Shown: positions 13,332 to 24,595 of the stretch, in pieces
Layout of the letters: every line of letters starts with the position of its first letter
Numbering within the stretch: position 1 is the stretch's first letter
Origin: Siphonodentalium dalli
Lineage: Eukaryota; Mollusca; Scaphopoda; Gadilida; Siphonodentaliidae
Reading direction: 5' to 3'
DNA length: 64,000 nucleotides
Assembly (NCBI GenBank): GCA_032622095.1
Contig: CP136061.1
Span: forward strand, 19,160,991 to 19,224,990
Program-made: the position numbers and the translations under genes
Notes under the pieces: model-generated
The model's database searches: none
What the model was told of the DNA's origin: nothing
What the model saw: the letters and a program-made list of their open reading frames with translations, nothing else

Positions 13332-13744
13332 TTAAGGAGGAGGTCAAGTGACCAATTTTGAATGTGGATCTCAATGCAAATCTCCGGAGCAAAAGTTATT
13401 TATGAAGCAGTTGTCCGGGAACAAAAGCAGGGATAACATTGAACAGTCATAATATTTAACGGGCAGGTGCGCTGGTAAATCATAAAATTTTGCAATAGAT
13501 ATATTTTTGAGAATGTTTTTTTTTTAAATTGCATCACATGACCTACATTTGAAAAATCAATATAATATTCAAAAATAAATATACCAAAATTATAATCGAA
13601 CAAATTCCAAGCGGACCCGCCAGACAAATACCTGTTGTTTCCAATACCACATCAAGTGACACTCAGAAGCAACACTTTAACTTTTGCTCCGCAGAATTGC
13701 ATTGAAATTCCCATTCAAAATTGGTCACTTCACCTCCCCCTTAA
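13332..13744 (+). mobile_element. GGAGGAGG-family TTAA MITE, copy A
   Basis: A 405-bp element (13336-13740) lies between TTAA 13332-13335 and TTAA 13741-13744. Termini are inverted for about 70 bp: left GGAGGAGGTCAAGTGACC, right complement GGGGGAGGTGAAGTGACC, both followed by AATTTTGAATG and GGAGCAAAAGTTA. No coding capacity. TTAA flanks suggest piggyBac-type mobilisation, but the GG-starting termini are less typical. Confidence 0.75.
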
Positions 13745-14161
13745 CGAGGAGGTCAAGTGAAACATTTTTAATGGGGATTTCCATGCAAATATCCGCAGAA
13801 AAAGTTATATATGAAGCAGTTGTCTGGGATTTAAAGCAGCCATATCATTAAACAGACATAACATTTAACTGGCTGCTGGACTTGGTAAATTGCCAATTTT
13901 TGCTGTAAATTTATTTTTGAGAATTATTATCTTGAATTACAACACTTGACCTAGTTTTGAAAAATCAATATATAATTCAAATACAAATACACCAACTTTC
14001 TAATGAAAATAACCCCAAGCCAACCAGCCAGGTAAATATGTATTGTTTTCAATACCGCACAAAGTCACGCCCAGAAATATTTGCAACACTGTAACTTTTG
14101 CTGTGGAGAATTGCATGGAAAGGCTCATTCAAAATTGGTCACCTGGCCTCCTCCTCCTTAA
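13741..14161 (+). mobile_element. GGAGGAGG-family TTAA MITE, copy B
   Basis: A 413-bp element (13745-14157), clearly homologous to copy A along its length and in the same orientation. It begins right after the TTAA that ends copy A and finishes at TTAA 14158-14161. The shared TTAA means A and B abut with a single target site between them. Confidence 0.75.
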
Positions 14162-15114
14162 GGACTTTGCTAACCCAATTTTCCCCAAATTTTATGGAGT
14201 CAAAATTAAGGTTTATGTTCACTTTTATTAGTGATCACAGTAACCAAACCCATGAATTCAACATTTTAAGAGTTTAAGTCATGGTGGAGCATGTTAGAAA
14301 TACTAAATGTGAACTTTATAGAGGTTTTTAAAAATATTGTTTTCGAACGCAAATCCAACAAACACAAAGTCCATATCTAAGAAAAAAATATGGGAATGTG
14401 TGCTGAACACTGTGAAGAATGATGAACAATAAAAATATATTCATATTTACCAAGCATTCTTTGAAAAATATATTCAGAACCACTTGTTTGCAAATGGTAG
14501 ATTAACTTTCTCAGTAATGCTGTCCAGAAGATGACACTTGATGGGTGGATTATGGGTCACCTTGTACCCTGTCTTGCTGGGATTGTTATCAGCCTGTGTG
14601 CCAGTCTGTGGCCATTGGACCATAAGGGATTAGTCCATGATTGCTGACCTATTTAGTGGTTACAGGGTGGTCTGCTAAATTGAAGCTTAAGAAATTATTT
14701 TGTCAACTCACCGCTGTCAATAGTTAACCAATCGCTGCCAGCTCTCAGTTAGCCATGTTGGGGAAATAATTCTGGCATTTGTTAACAACTGGTTATATGT
14801 AATGTTTTCAAAGAACACTTGGTAAATATTAATATATTTTTATTGTTCATCATTCTTCACAGTATTCACTACAAATTTCCATATCTTTTTCTTAGAAATT
14901 GATTTTGTTTTTGTTGGATTTGGGTTCGAAAAAAATATTTTTTTAAACCTCTATAAAGTTCACATTTTGTATTTCTGAGATAATCACCACTAATTATACT
15001 GTTAAAATGGTGCATCCATGGGTTTGGTTGCTGTGATTACCAATAAAAGTGAGCACAATCCATTATTTTGACTCCATCAAATTTGGGTTGAAATTGGGTT
15101 AGCAAAGTCCTTAA
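14158..15114. mobile_element. Long-TIR TTAA element E (949 bp)
   Basis: The element 14162-15110 starts GGACTTTGCTAACCCAATTT and ends with the complement, AAATTGGGTTAGCAAAGTCC, between TTAA 14158-14161 and TTAA 15111-15114. Inverted arms of about 310 bp (to about 14472 and from about 14801) include matched blocks such as CCTCTATAAAGTTCACATTT and ATTCTTCACAGT. The 330-bp centre has no coding frame. Its left TTAA is the right TTAA of copy B. Confidence 0.8.
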
Positions 15115-15176
15115 TCGGATATGTTACTAATTGTCTGGCGTCATTCGCTGTCATTTGACGAGGACCGACTAGTTCA

Positions 15177-15298
15177 GTGACTATAGTAGTCTACTAGTCT
15201 ATATATAGTCGGCATTAGCCGCGTATATATATAGACAGTGAATGTAGTAGTCTACTAGTCTATAGTCAGCATTAGCCGCGTATATATATAGACAGTGA
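15177..15298. repeat. Two-copy ~62-bp tandem repeat
   Basis: Units contain GTAGTCTACTAGTCTATA, then CATTAGCCGCGTATATATAT and AGACAGTGA. The second copy begins at about 15239. Confidence 0.75.
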
Positions 15299-15328
15299 CT
15301 CGAAAATACACGACTTAGTTCGAAAGAT

Positions 15329-15463
15329 CAATGACCCCCCCTGCATTCACGTTACAACCATTACTTCGAATGAGCAATGACCCCCGTGCATTCACGTTAC
15401 AACCATTACTTCGAATGATCAATGACCCCCGTGCATTCACGTTACAACCATTACTTCGAATGA
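15329..15463 (+). repeat. 45-bp tandem repeat, three units
   Basis: Three near-identical units (ATCAATGACCCCCGTGCATT, then CACGTTACAACCATTAC and TTCGAATG). Because 45 is divisible by three, a plus-strand frame stays open across them as a 15-residue repeat (15331-15582). There is no other sign of coding, and a short GGTCATGCTCGGA duplication follows at about 15605-15640. Confidence 0.8.
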
Positions 15464-15834
15464 CAATACATGATTATACTTACCAGGTCGCAAAGTCATC
15501 CCTGCTCACAGTGGCATCAACAAGAAACGAAATTATCCACGAACGAACGGTGGTGATTGAAAACTTAGTCCGATCAACATGATCAACTTCTCGGCGTCAT
15601 CAACAAGGTCATGCTCGGAGATCAACAAGGTCATGCTCGGAAGTCCATGCTTTTTGTGTGCAATTTTGTCCATCAATCTGGGTCACCTGAGCGGGACAGT
15701 GGATGTCCGAAAAACAATTTATGCAGATAGATTTATTCCCTCAAGCCATCGGATAATGGCGCAGAGAGGTAAAACACAAAAAAAAATAGATTTTACAATA
15801 TCGGTCAACATTGTGATAAGGAACAACATACCAA

Positions 15835-15882
15835 TTAAAGGTACACGGTCCGATGCGATGGTCCTCATATCATTAGATTCCG

Positions 15883-15936
<54 letters not shown>

Positions 15937-16279
15937 TTTCTTGAAATGTCTCTTCAGTTATCAAAATCGATTAATTGACAAAAAATAATGCAAACCATTG
16001 TCAACTATGTTATAAAATTGCACAAAAAAGTGTTATATATATCAACATTTTGTTCAACGCAGCTTTGTATCGAGAGTTTATGTCGGTTCGGGGCAATCGT
16101 CGAACATTTGCCAGGTCGCCAAATATTCCAGGTGGTGAAAAATAATAAATATAAAAAATCCATATCTGATAAATCTGAGCTTTGATGGGTGGGTTCCTTA
16201 ACTCGAATAAAATATTTGTTCACCCTCGAAGCCAAAAAATTGTAAATTAGGAGCGTTAATTCGGATTGTACATCTTTAA
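15835..16279. mobile_element. TTAA-flanked dispersed element R, copy 1
   Basis: The element 15839-16275 (437 bp) lies between TTAA 15835-15838 and 16276-16279. Ends are weakly inverted: AGGTACACGGTCCGAT versus complement AGATGTACAATCCGAA. It contains an AAC trinucleotide run (about 15886-15938). Internal blocks such as TCAACATTTTGTTCAA and GTCAACTATG recur in inverse at about 19130-19394 and 54145-55015. No coding frame. Confidence 0.65.
15886..15938. repeat. AAC microsatellite
   Basis: About 18 uninterrupted AAC triplets inside element R1. Other copies of R have shorter TTG runs at the homologous place (19348-19362, 54957-54973), so the run expanded within the element. Confidence 0.9.
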
Positions 16280-16430
16280 AATATAAAATTAGATGAGAAA
16301 ACAACACGAGTTAGCTATGCGGTTATGATTAGGAGTTTTTTTTTTACATACATAGTGTATGAATCTACATAGCGTATGGATATTAATATGAGACAAACCG
16401 GTATGTCCTTCATGTAAGAATACACTAACT

Positions 16431-16477
16431 CTAACCCTAGCCCTAACCCTAGCCCTCACCCTAACCCCATCCCTAAC
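16431..16477. repeat. Interstitial telomere-like tract
   Basis: Degenerate CCCTAA/CCCTAG hexamers (CTAACCCTAGCCCTAACCCT and onward) of about eight units. TTAGGG is the telomere repeat of most non-arthropod animals, so this may be an interstitial telomeric remnant or a chance C-rich minisatellite. Confidence 0.6.
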
Positions 16478-16546
16478 ACACATGGAGAATGGAGGGGGTG
16501 TGCGTGGTTTCGTGTATTCTTATATCAAGGAGATAAACCGGCGTAG

Positions 16547-17882
16547 TAAGGGTGGATACACACATGCATGTAATCTCTGTAAATATCGTGTATTTGGCGT
16601 TTTACATGGATCATACACACCGTGTAATATGTGTCCGCTGACAACCCAATCATTGCGACTGTGTTTGACCACAGTGAGTTAAACTCTGAACCGCTGAAGA
16701 GCCGTTGACTGGGACGAAGTCGTCAGGCCGCTTAAAATAATTATTCGCGCGATAACTCAAATGGTCGACGTTCTGTTTAAATCATTGTCAGTCTTCTATT
16801 GATGTTAATACCAGTGGTGGCCTCTTCCCCAAAGCAGGGGCCTATGACCCCCAACATGCACGGGGAGCTATATTATCTCAGAAGCTACCGAATTCACCAT
16901 TGTATATTTCCTCGACGGGGGTGTGCATGCAGCACCCTGAGTCCTGACAGCCTGCTTTATAAATATCGTAGTCATGTCTGTCGTGTCTGTTTTCTACGAG
17001 TGATTAATCTAATATGCAGCAATTTATGCTATTCATATAATTATGAACATATTATACAGCTTTAAATTTGAATGCATGGTGTTGCTGTTTGTCTTCATTC
17101 GTCGAAAGGGTTGCCTAGCTACGAGTTCCCAACTACATCACCTTTCCTCTCTTGTGTTATACAGTTATACATGTATACGCAAAATTTACAACTATGGAAT
17201 ATTTAAGTAAAACATAATATTGTAATTCTTGCCCAGATAATCCCGGCTGATACATTCAATTAACTCCCTTAGTTATTGGAAGCTTTCGAGAACCAGCCGC
17301 TCCCCCAATCATGGATTATGGTCGAAAATGTTATAATTCAAGCTTGTGACAGTTAGGAGCTTGTTCAACCTTTGGCTTGAGAAACATATATATACATGGG
17401 GGGGTCACTCTTTTTAATTTCAACGCTGTACCTGCATTATTTTTTGGCGCTATAATGAATACTTACAATCCCAATTGCTCTCAAATTAACAGAGAAATCT
17501 CAACAAGCCGGTATCATCCTATAAAAGAATTCTGCATATTTTATTTTTGTTTTGGATGACCCTATTTCCAAGAAATGACAGAAACAAATCAAGTATAAAA
17601 TCGACCGGCTCTAATCCACTTTTCGAAATGAATTATAACTCGTGAAAAACAGCAACATATATCAGACAAGAATTACTCATTTCGGCATCCATGAAAGAAG
17701 ACATGTTTATGACTGGCCTGAAATTTCTTGATGGCAGTTTGTTTGATAATGGCTTATAACTACTCACTGGTGAAATTGACCTCTCGCGCGCAGGTGATTA
17801 ATTTTGTCAATTATTGGTGTGGCCATGTAAAATACATGTATTTTACATACAGACATTACATGCATGTGTGTATCCACCCTAA
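16547..17882. mobile_element. Harbinger-like TAA-flanked element F, copy 1
   Basis: The element 16550-17879 (1330 bp) begins GGGTGGATACACACATGCAT and ends with the matching complement GTGTGTATCCACCC. It is flanked by TAA at 16547-16549 and 17880-17882. A three-base TWA duplication and GGG-starting termini fit PIF/Harbinger. No transposase frame is present. Copy 2 at 58043-60980 shares long internal blocks (for example 17230-17440 with 60166-60413), and it also has TAA on both sides. Confidence 0.75.
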
Positions 17883-18106
17883 CGTTCAATAGTATATATA
17901 TACAAAATAAAGAGCCTCTTATGGGATTAGCCCTCTTGGTGAAAATTTGGGTTGGCCTTGTAAAATTTAACACCAAACCCTCAAACCCTTTCAAGTATTT
18001 TATATATTGTTACAGAAAACTGTCTGTTTGTGATGTGAGTCTTTAGGCATGTTCGTTATTTCGTAAAAGTGATACTTAACGAAATAACTGACATCTTAGA
18101 GGCTAA

Positions 18107-19048
18107 TATACTTAGTCCAAGTCTTCTCGTACTAAAACTAGCTAAGATTTTGGGATGGAGATGCTAGTATTTAGTCCGAGTTCCAGGCCCATGCATTCCT
18201 ATGACACGACTTAAGCGTTAGTGACCCGCTCAAATAAAACCACAATTATATGAAATAAAATATCACAATTGCTACAATAAACGGATAGATTCCGCAGAAG
18301 ACATGCTATTTGATCTGAAACCCACATCGGTTGTGAATTGAAAGCGGTAATTTAATGTGAAAAGAAACATTTGCCGCAGTGTTTACATATTTTTTAAAGT
18401 ATGCGAACTCAGTTGACCTTGCGAACTGCGTTCGGCATTTTCCGGTGAAAATATTCCGTAGATTTTCAATCAACCACGCACGATGAATTCTCCATTGTAA
18501 TCGTAATTATACGTGACAATAAATAAATAATTACATAGATTAAATACATATTGAAGATATAAATGTAATACATTAAATAAATTACGGGAATTACAACCAT
18601 CTCACAGTTTAAAACAGTGTAAACACAATGAGCATTAGAATATCATGGGGCCGCCATTTTGTTTGTATCGAAATTCGTCTCGGCCAAAACAAACACCGGA
18701 CAATGCCGAAGTTCTTCGGAACCTGAGTTCGGCTTTCAGTTAAGTAAACAAACAGAAAAAACAACGATGTTTGTGGCAATCAACCGGAATATTCTATGTG
18801 TAATTTAACATTAAAGTTAGATTATTATACACCATTATGACCATAAGATGTGACTCTCTCCGATGTATATAACATCATGTATTGTTTTGTTAGGTAATTC
18901 GAGTAAAATACACCACAGATTCCCGCCACAGATCCTGGGCGTAACTCGTGTCATAGGAATGCATGGGCCTGGAACTCGGACTAAATACTAGCATCTCCAT
19001 CCCAAAATCTTAGCTAGTTTTAGTACGAGAAGACTTGGACTAAATATA
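18107..19048. mobile_element. Long-TIR element T (942 bp)
   Basis: Inverted arms of about 106 bp (18107-18212 and 18943-19048) are almost identical, starting TATAYTTAGTCCAAGTCTTC and including CTAGCTAAGATTTTGGGATG. The 730-bp interior has no coding frame. Termini may include a TA duplication, as in Tc1/mariner, but the ends are too AT-rich to fix the boundary. High arm identity suggests recent origin or gene conversion. Confidence 0.8.
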
Positions 19049-19049
19049 C

Positions 19050-19110
19050 TGTGCCAAGTTACATAGTTGGAAATATTTCTGGGCGTGACTTGATGCGGTA
19101 ATGAAAATAA
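19050..19110 (-). mobile_element. Fragment of GGAGGAGG-family MITE
   Basis: The block with AAATATTTCTGGGCGTGACT followed by TGCGGTA matches, in inverse, the segment 14040-14090 of copy B. It abuts the right end of element T. Confidence 0.5.
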
Positions 19111-19129
19111 TACGATTGATCTGGCGGAT

Positions 19130-19398
19130 ATTCGTCAAGCCGACGGTCTCGGACCAAATTGCGGATGAAGATGGATAACTCCAAAAAATAAAGTGGCTTT
19201 GGTGTTAGATATTTGACAAATCTCTTTGAAAAAAATGTTGATAAATCATACGTTTTTGGGAAATTTTATACCATAGTTGACAATGGTTAGCATTATTTTG
19301 TTGTCAATTAGTCGATTCTAATAATTGAAGCGGCATATCAAGAAATGTTGTTGTTGTTGTTGGAATCTGATGATTGGAATCGGATTGTTTACCTTTAA
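19130..19398 (-). mobile_element. Element R, copy 2 (one end missing)
   Basis: Inverse of R1: it contains AAATGTTGATAAATCATACG, ATAGTTGACAATGGTTAGCA, a short TTG run and GATTGTTTACC before TTAA 19395-19398. The other terminus was not found, so the copy is truncated. Confidence 0.55.
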
Positions 19399-19707
19399 TT
19401 CGTTATCTTAATTTGGCGAAGCAGATGATTGAGAAGCATTACACAAGTTCGTGTCTTGTTTTGTCCTCGCGTTAGACGGGTCAAAGTTAGCATACTGTCC
19501 ATCAAGATAGAGATAGGTCAAAGGTCAAGGAGTCATGATGTCATGATGTCATGATGTATGTTGGAGATTCAATGAATTATGTAAGTATGCATCTAAACAT
19601 TGTTTCGCCAGAGTTTTATCGTGTTGCCGCGTTTTACGGCGAATAACTCGTGGACTACCGTTACCAATCTCTCAGATATGGATTTATGATAAGGTGCGAT
19701 GTCTGCA
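19399..19707. other. Non-coding spacer
   Basis: No gene seen. A GTCATGATG nonamer is tandemly repeated about three times near 19531-19557. Confidence 0.4.
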
Positions 19708-22700
19708 TTAAAAGCACACTTAATTTTCGAGTCACCGGTTATTTTGTATGCGGTTTTAATAACAATCTATGGCATAAAATATGATTAAAATACTATAATT
19801 CATCACCACTTGAAACGTCTGTGTCTCAGAAGATGCCCATATATAGAAATAAAAAAGCTGAAATCATAGAAAGATTATGGCTTCCAGAATGCAACAGAAT
19901 TCTGACTAAAAATGTATGTTCAATGGAAGGGGAATAAGTCTATCTTTAAGATATAGAGTTATTACCCCGATTGAAAATAATACACTCTGCACTACAATTC
20001 AGATGCAACTTAAGCACAAAAAAACTCAACAAAAACAATCTGTTCACAGTTTATTACACCGGGTAACTTGATAATACAATGTTTTGGAGCTTCCTCTTTT
20101 AAATGGTATATAATATGTCATATATTTTATATAATGTGATCTGGGGGTTCATGGTATATAATATGTCATATATTTTATATAGGTGATCTGGGGGTTCATG
20201 GTATATAATATGGTATATATTTTATATATGTGATCTGGGGGTTCATGGTATATAATATGGTATATATTTTATATATGTGATCTGGGGGTTCATGGTATAT
20301 AATATGTCATATATTTTATATAATGTGATCTGGGGGTTCATGGTATATAATATGTCATATATTTTATATAATGTGATCAGGGGGTTCGATGGTATATAAT
20401 ATGGTATATATTTTATATAATGTGATCAGGGGGTTCGATGGTATATAATATGGTATATATTTTATATAATGTGATCAGGGGGTTCGATGGTATATAATAT
20501 GGTATATATTTTATATAATGTGATCAGGGGGTTCGTGGTATATAATATGTCATATATTTTATATATGTGATCTGGGGGTTCATGGTATATAATATGTCAT
20601 ATATTTTATATAATGTGATCTGGGGTTCATGGTATATAATATGTCATATATTTTATATAATGTGATCAGGGGGTTCGATGGTATATAATATGGTATATAT
20701 TTTATATAATGTGATCAGGGGGTTCGATGGTATATAATATGGTATATATTTTATATAATGTGATCAGGGGGTTCGATGGTATATAATATGGTATATATTT
20801 TATATAATGTGATCAGGGGGTTCGATGGTATATAATATGGTATATATTTTATATATGTAATCTGGGGGTTCATGGTATATAATGTGATCTGGGGGTTCAT
20901 GGTATATAATGTGATCTGGGGGTTCATGGTATATAATATGTCATATAGTTTATATAATGTGATCTGGGGGTTCATGGTATATAATGTGATCTGGGGGTTC
21001 ATGGTATATAATGTGATCTGGGGGTTCGATGGTATATAATATGGTGTATATTTTATATAATGTGATCAGGGGGTTCGATGGTATATAATATGGTATATAT
21101 TTTATATATGTGATCTGGGGGTTCATGGTATATAATATGGTATATATTTTATATATGTGATCAGGGGGTTCGATGGTATATAATATGGTATATATTTTAT
21201 ATATGTGATCTGGGGGTTCATGGTATATAATATGTCATATATTTTATATAATGTGATCTGGGGGTTCATGGTATATAATATGTCATATATTTTATATAAT
21301 GTGATCAGGGGGTTCGATGGTATATAATATGGTATATATTTTATATAATGTGATCATGGGGTTCGATGGTATATAATATGGTATATATTTTATATAATGT
21401 GATCAGGGGGTTCGATGGTATATAATATGGTATATATTTTATATAATGTGATCAGGGGGTTCGATGGTATATAATATGGTATATATTTTATATATGTAAT
21501 CTGGGGGTTCATGGTATATAATGTGATCTGGGGGTTCATGGTATATAATGTGATCTGGGGGTTCATGGTATATAATATGTCATATAGTTTATATAATGTG
21601 ATCTGGGGGTTCATGGTATATAATGTGATCTGGGGGTTCATGGTATATAATGTGATCTGGGGGTTCGATGGTATATAATATGGTGTATATTTTATATAAT
21701 GTGATCAGGGGGTTCGATGGTATATAATATGTCATATATTTTATATAATGTGATCTGGGGGTTCATGGTATATAATATGTCATATATTTTATATATGTGA
21801 TCTGGGGGTTCATGGCATATAATATGTCATATATTTTATATATGTGATCTGGGGGTTCGATGGTATATAATATGGTATATATTTTATATATGTGATCTGG
21901 GGGTTCATGGTATATAATATGTCATATATTTTTATATGTGATCTGTGGGTTCATGGCATATAATATGTCATATATTTTATATAGGTGATCTGGGGGTTCA
22001 TGGTATATAATATGTCATATATTTGATATATGTGATCTGGGGGTTCATGGTATATAATATGTCATATATTTTATATATGTGATCAGGGGGTTCGATGGTA
22101 TATAATATGGTATATATTTTATATAATGTGATCTGGGGGTTCATGGTATATAATATGTCATATATTTTATATAATGTGATCAGGGGGTTCGATGGTATAT
22201 AATATGGTATATATTTTATATATGTGATCTGGGGTTCATGGTATATAATATGTCATATATTTTATATAATGTGATCAGGGGGTTCGATGGTATATAATAT
22301 GGTATATATTTTATATATGTGATCTGGGTATATAATATGTCATATAGTTTATATAATGTGATCTGGGGTTTCATGGTATATAATATGTCATATATTTTAT
22401 ATAATGTGATCAGGGGGTTCATGGTATATAATGTGATCTGGGGGTTCATGGTATATAATGTGATCTGGGGGTTCATGGTATATAATGTGATCTGGGGTTT
22501 CATGGTATATAATATGTCATATATTTTATATAATGTGATCAGGGGGTTCATGGTATATAATGTGATCTGGGGGTTCATGGTATATAATGTGATCTGGGGG
22601 TTCATGGTATATAATGTGATCTGGGGGTTCATGGTATATAATGTGATCAGGGGGTTCATGGTATATAATGTGATCTGGGGGTTCATGGTATATAATGTGA

Positions 22701-23349
22701 TCTGGGGGTTCATGGTATATAATGTGATCTGGGGGTTCATGGTATATAATGTGATCTGGGGGTTCATGGTATATAATATGGTATATAATATGGTATATAT
22801 TTTATATATGTGATCTGGGGGTTCGATGGTATATAATATGGTATATAATATGGTATATATTTTATATAATGTGATCTGGGGGTTCATGGTATATAATGTG
22901 ATCTGGGGGTTCATGGTATATAATGTGATCTGGGGGTTCATGGTATATAATGTGATCTGGGGGTTCAATGGTATATAATATGGCATATATTTTATATATG
23001 TGATCTGGGGGTTCATGGTATATAATGTGATCTGGGGGTTCAATGGTATATAATATGGTATATATTTTATATATGTGATCTGGGGGTTCATGGTATATAA
23101 TGTGATCTGGGGGTTCAATGGTATATAATATGGTATATATTTTATATAGGTGATCTGGGGGTTCATGGTATATAATATGTCATATATTTTATATAGGTGA
23201 TCTGGGGGTTCATGGTATATAATATGTCATATAGTTTATATAATGTGATCAGGGGGTTCGATGGTATATAATATGGTATATAATATGGTATATAATATGG
23301 TATATAATATGGTATATTCAGGGGGTTCGAAAATTAAGTGGGCCTTTAA
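19708..23349. mobile_element. Putative TTAA element S containing a satellite
   Basis: TTAA (19708-19711) is followed by AAGCACACTTAATTTTCGAG. Near 23325 the complement, TCGAAAATTAAGTGGGCC, precedes TTTAA (TTAA at 23346-23349). A third copy of this end, with about 180 bp of adjoining sequence homologous to 19712-19830, lies at 36226-36410. The inverted ends bracket the 3.2-kb satellite, suggesting that the satellite expanded inside an element. Boundary assignment is an inference. Confidence 0.5.
20104..23322. repeat. AT-rich satellite array (27-bp and ~47-bp units)
   Basis: A core GTGATCTGGGGGTTCATGG is joined to TATATAATATGTCATATATT-type sequence. Long units (about 44-48 bp) dominate, while 22400-22960 is mostly the 27-bp short form (TATAATGTGATCTGGGGGTT plus CATGGTA). 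Variants carry ATCAGGGGGTTCGATGG. A block at 20751-21002 recurs identically 639 bp further on (21390-21641), showing segmental duplication inside the array. Both strands keep long repeat-encoded frames (22216-23166 minus; 22319-22813 plus), which are not genes. Confidence 0.95.
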
Positions 23350-24271
23350 CTGACGCCAAAGAGTCCATTTATGTCACGTTCACGTGATCAGCAAGAAAAT
23401 ATCAGGCATGTTCCATGTGACTCACTTGAACCATGACAAAAATACCGGACAATATCAGACTAATGAGAAGTGCATTTTTCAAATTTAAATGTCTTTATTA
23501 ATTCCTTAGATATATAAGTCACGTTTTTACATAGCCCATACACACCCACGTGGCAGGGATAAGGGCGTTCTTTTTGTCTGAAATAAAAGGATTATTATAT
23601 ATTGTACAGATGTTGTTCCATAACGCACTTCTTGGTAATAGGGTGGTCTGCTCTACGTCATTGTGGGGAAATTATTACAAGTTACAACACACAGAGGCTC
23701 CATACACACGGCAAACAGTCCCTATATTATTCTAGGACATATATAAACACTATATAACAATATATACCGTATGTATTGGAACCTATGTCTATGGCATTGC
23801 CCCCACTTTCTGTATAGGCGTGGTATTTTCAAATTCTAAATTAGTGACTAAGGAGTTAATAAAGAAAAAAACAAATATCAGATGCTTTGGTGTATCGGGA
23901 AGGATGGTGGGCTGCTACGTACGTATAGATAGATAGTTTAGTCAAAGAGGTTGAAGGCGGTCGATGACAAAACCATCTCCATATATGATCAATACGTTCA
24001 CGTTCATAAGTCCAGTATAGGATCCAATATTGCCCATCTATTAGAATATGATCATTATCAAGAAAAAAACAATCAGTTATCCAGAAAAAAACAATCAATT
24101 ATGACATGGAACACTTTTTGATACCAGTATGGTGCATCTTCGAAAAAGTACAAAAAAACTGACTACAACGGATGAAAACATACAAGTCCTCGAATTTTTA
24201 TAGAAATAGGGAAATTGTATGGTACACCATCGACCAATTGATAGATCGTGCGCCTATTGTGAAGAGATATA
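23350..24271. other. Non-coding, no gene recognised
   Basis: No family motif, exon structure or repeat was recognised in this stretch apart from duplicated AGAAAAAAACAATCA words near 24060-24100. Confidence 0.35.
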
Positions 24272-24595
24272 TTATAATAACATTGAATATTTATTATGTG
24301 TTACATATCCAGCTTGACAAGAACAGTGAATATCCGAAATTATTGAACAATTTATCTCAAAATCTACGCCATGTGCAGGTTCATTTTTCATCATGCTTCG
24401 GTGGTAATTTGCCCCAATAAAGAGCTTGTCGTCGCAAATAAACATTGAAACTGAATGTATGTAGCCTTCACTAAAGTACTTGTATCCTTGCTGTCGCGAT
24501 TTCAATGAAGTGCCAGTCGAATTGAAGAACAATCCAGCGAAATCTGGTGGTAAGTCCACCAAATTTGAAACACGTCGTTCCTTGTTGTCAGACAT
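24272..24595 (-). pseudogene. SWIM zinc-finger-like protein fragment or exon
   Basis: A minus-strand frame of 107 codons resembles the region preceding and entering the SWIM zinc finger of uncharacterised invertebrate proteins, often fused to YqaJ-type nuclease domains. Visible landmarks are a GYKYFSEGYIHSV stretch (about residues 37-49), a YHRSMMKNEP stretch (about 64-73) and a CSC-x-AG motif at about residues 91-95, the first half of CxCx(n)CxH. The second half of the zinc motif is absent: the frame continues a few codons and stops. A GT lies just after the CSCQAG codons, so this may be a first exon ending in a splice site, but no following exon was found. Function is not inferred; remnants of mobile genes of this type are common. 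Assignment is by recollection of family pattern. Confidence 0.45.

Noticed and set aside
15719-15964. Poly-leucine / poly-asparagine frames
   Set aside because: Translation of the AAC/TTG microsatellite inside element R1.
22216-23166. 316-codon minus-strand frame and overlapping plus-strand frame (22319-22813)
   Set aside because: Both are translations of a 27-bp satellite unit (nine-residue repeat); frame length follows from the period, not from coding.
20104-23322. CRISPR-like periodic array
   Set aside because: Units are contiguous without unique spacers, in a eukaryotic context; it is a satellite.
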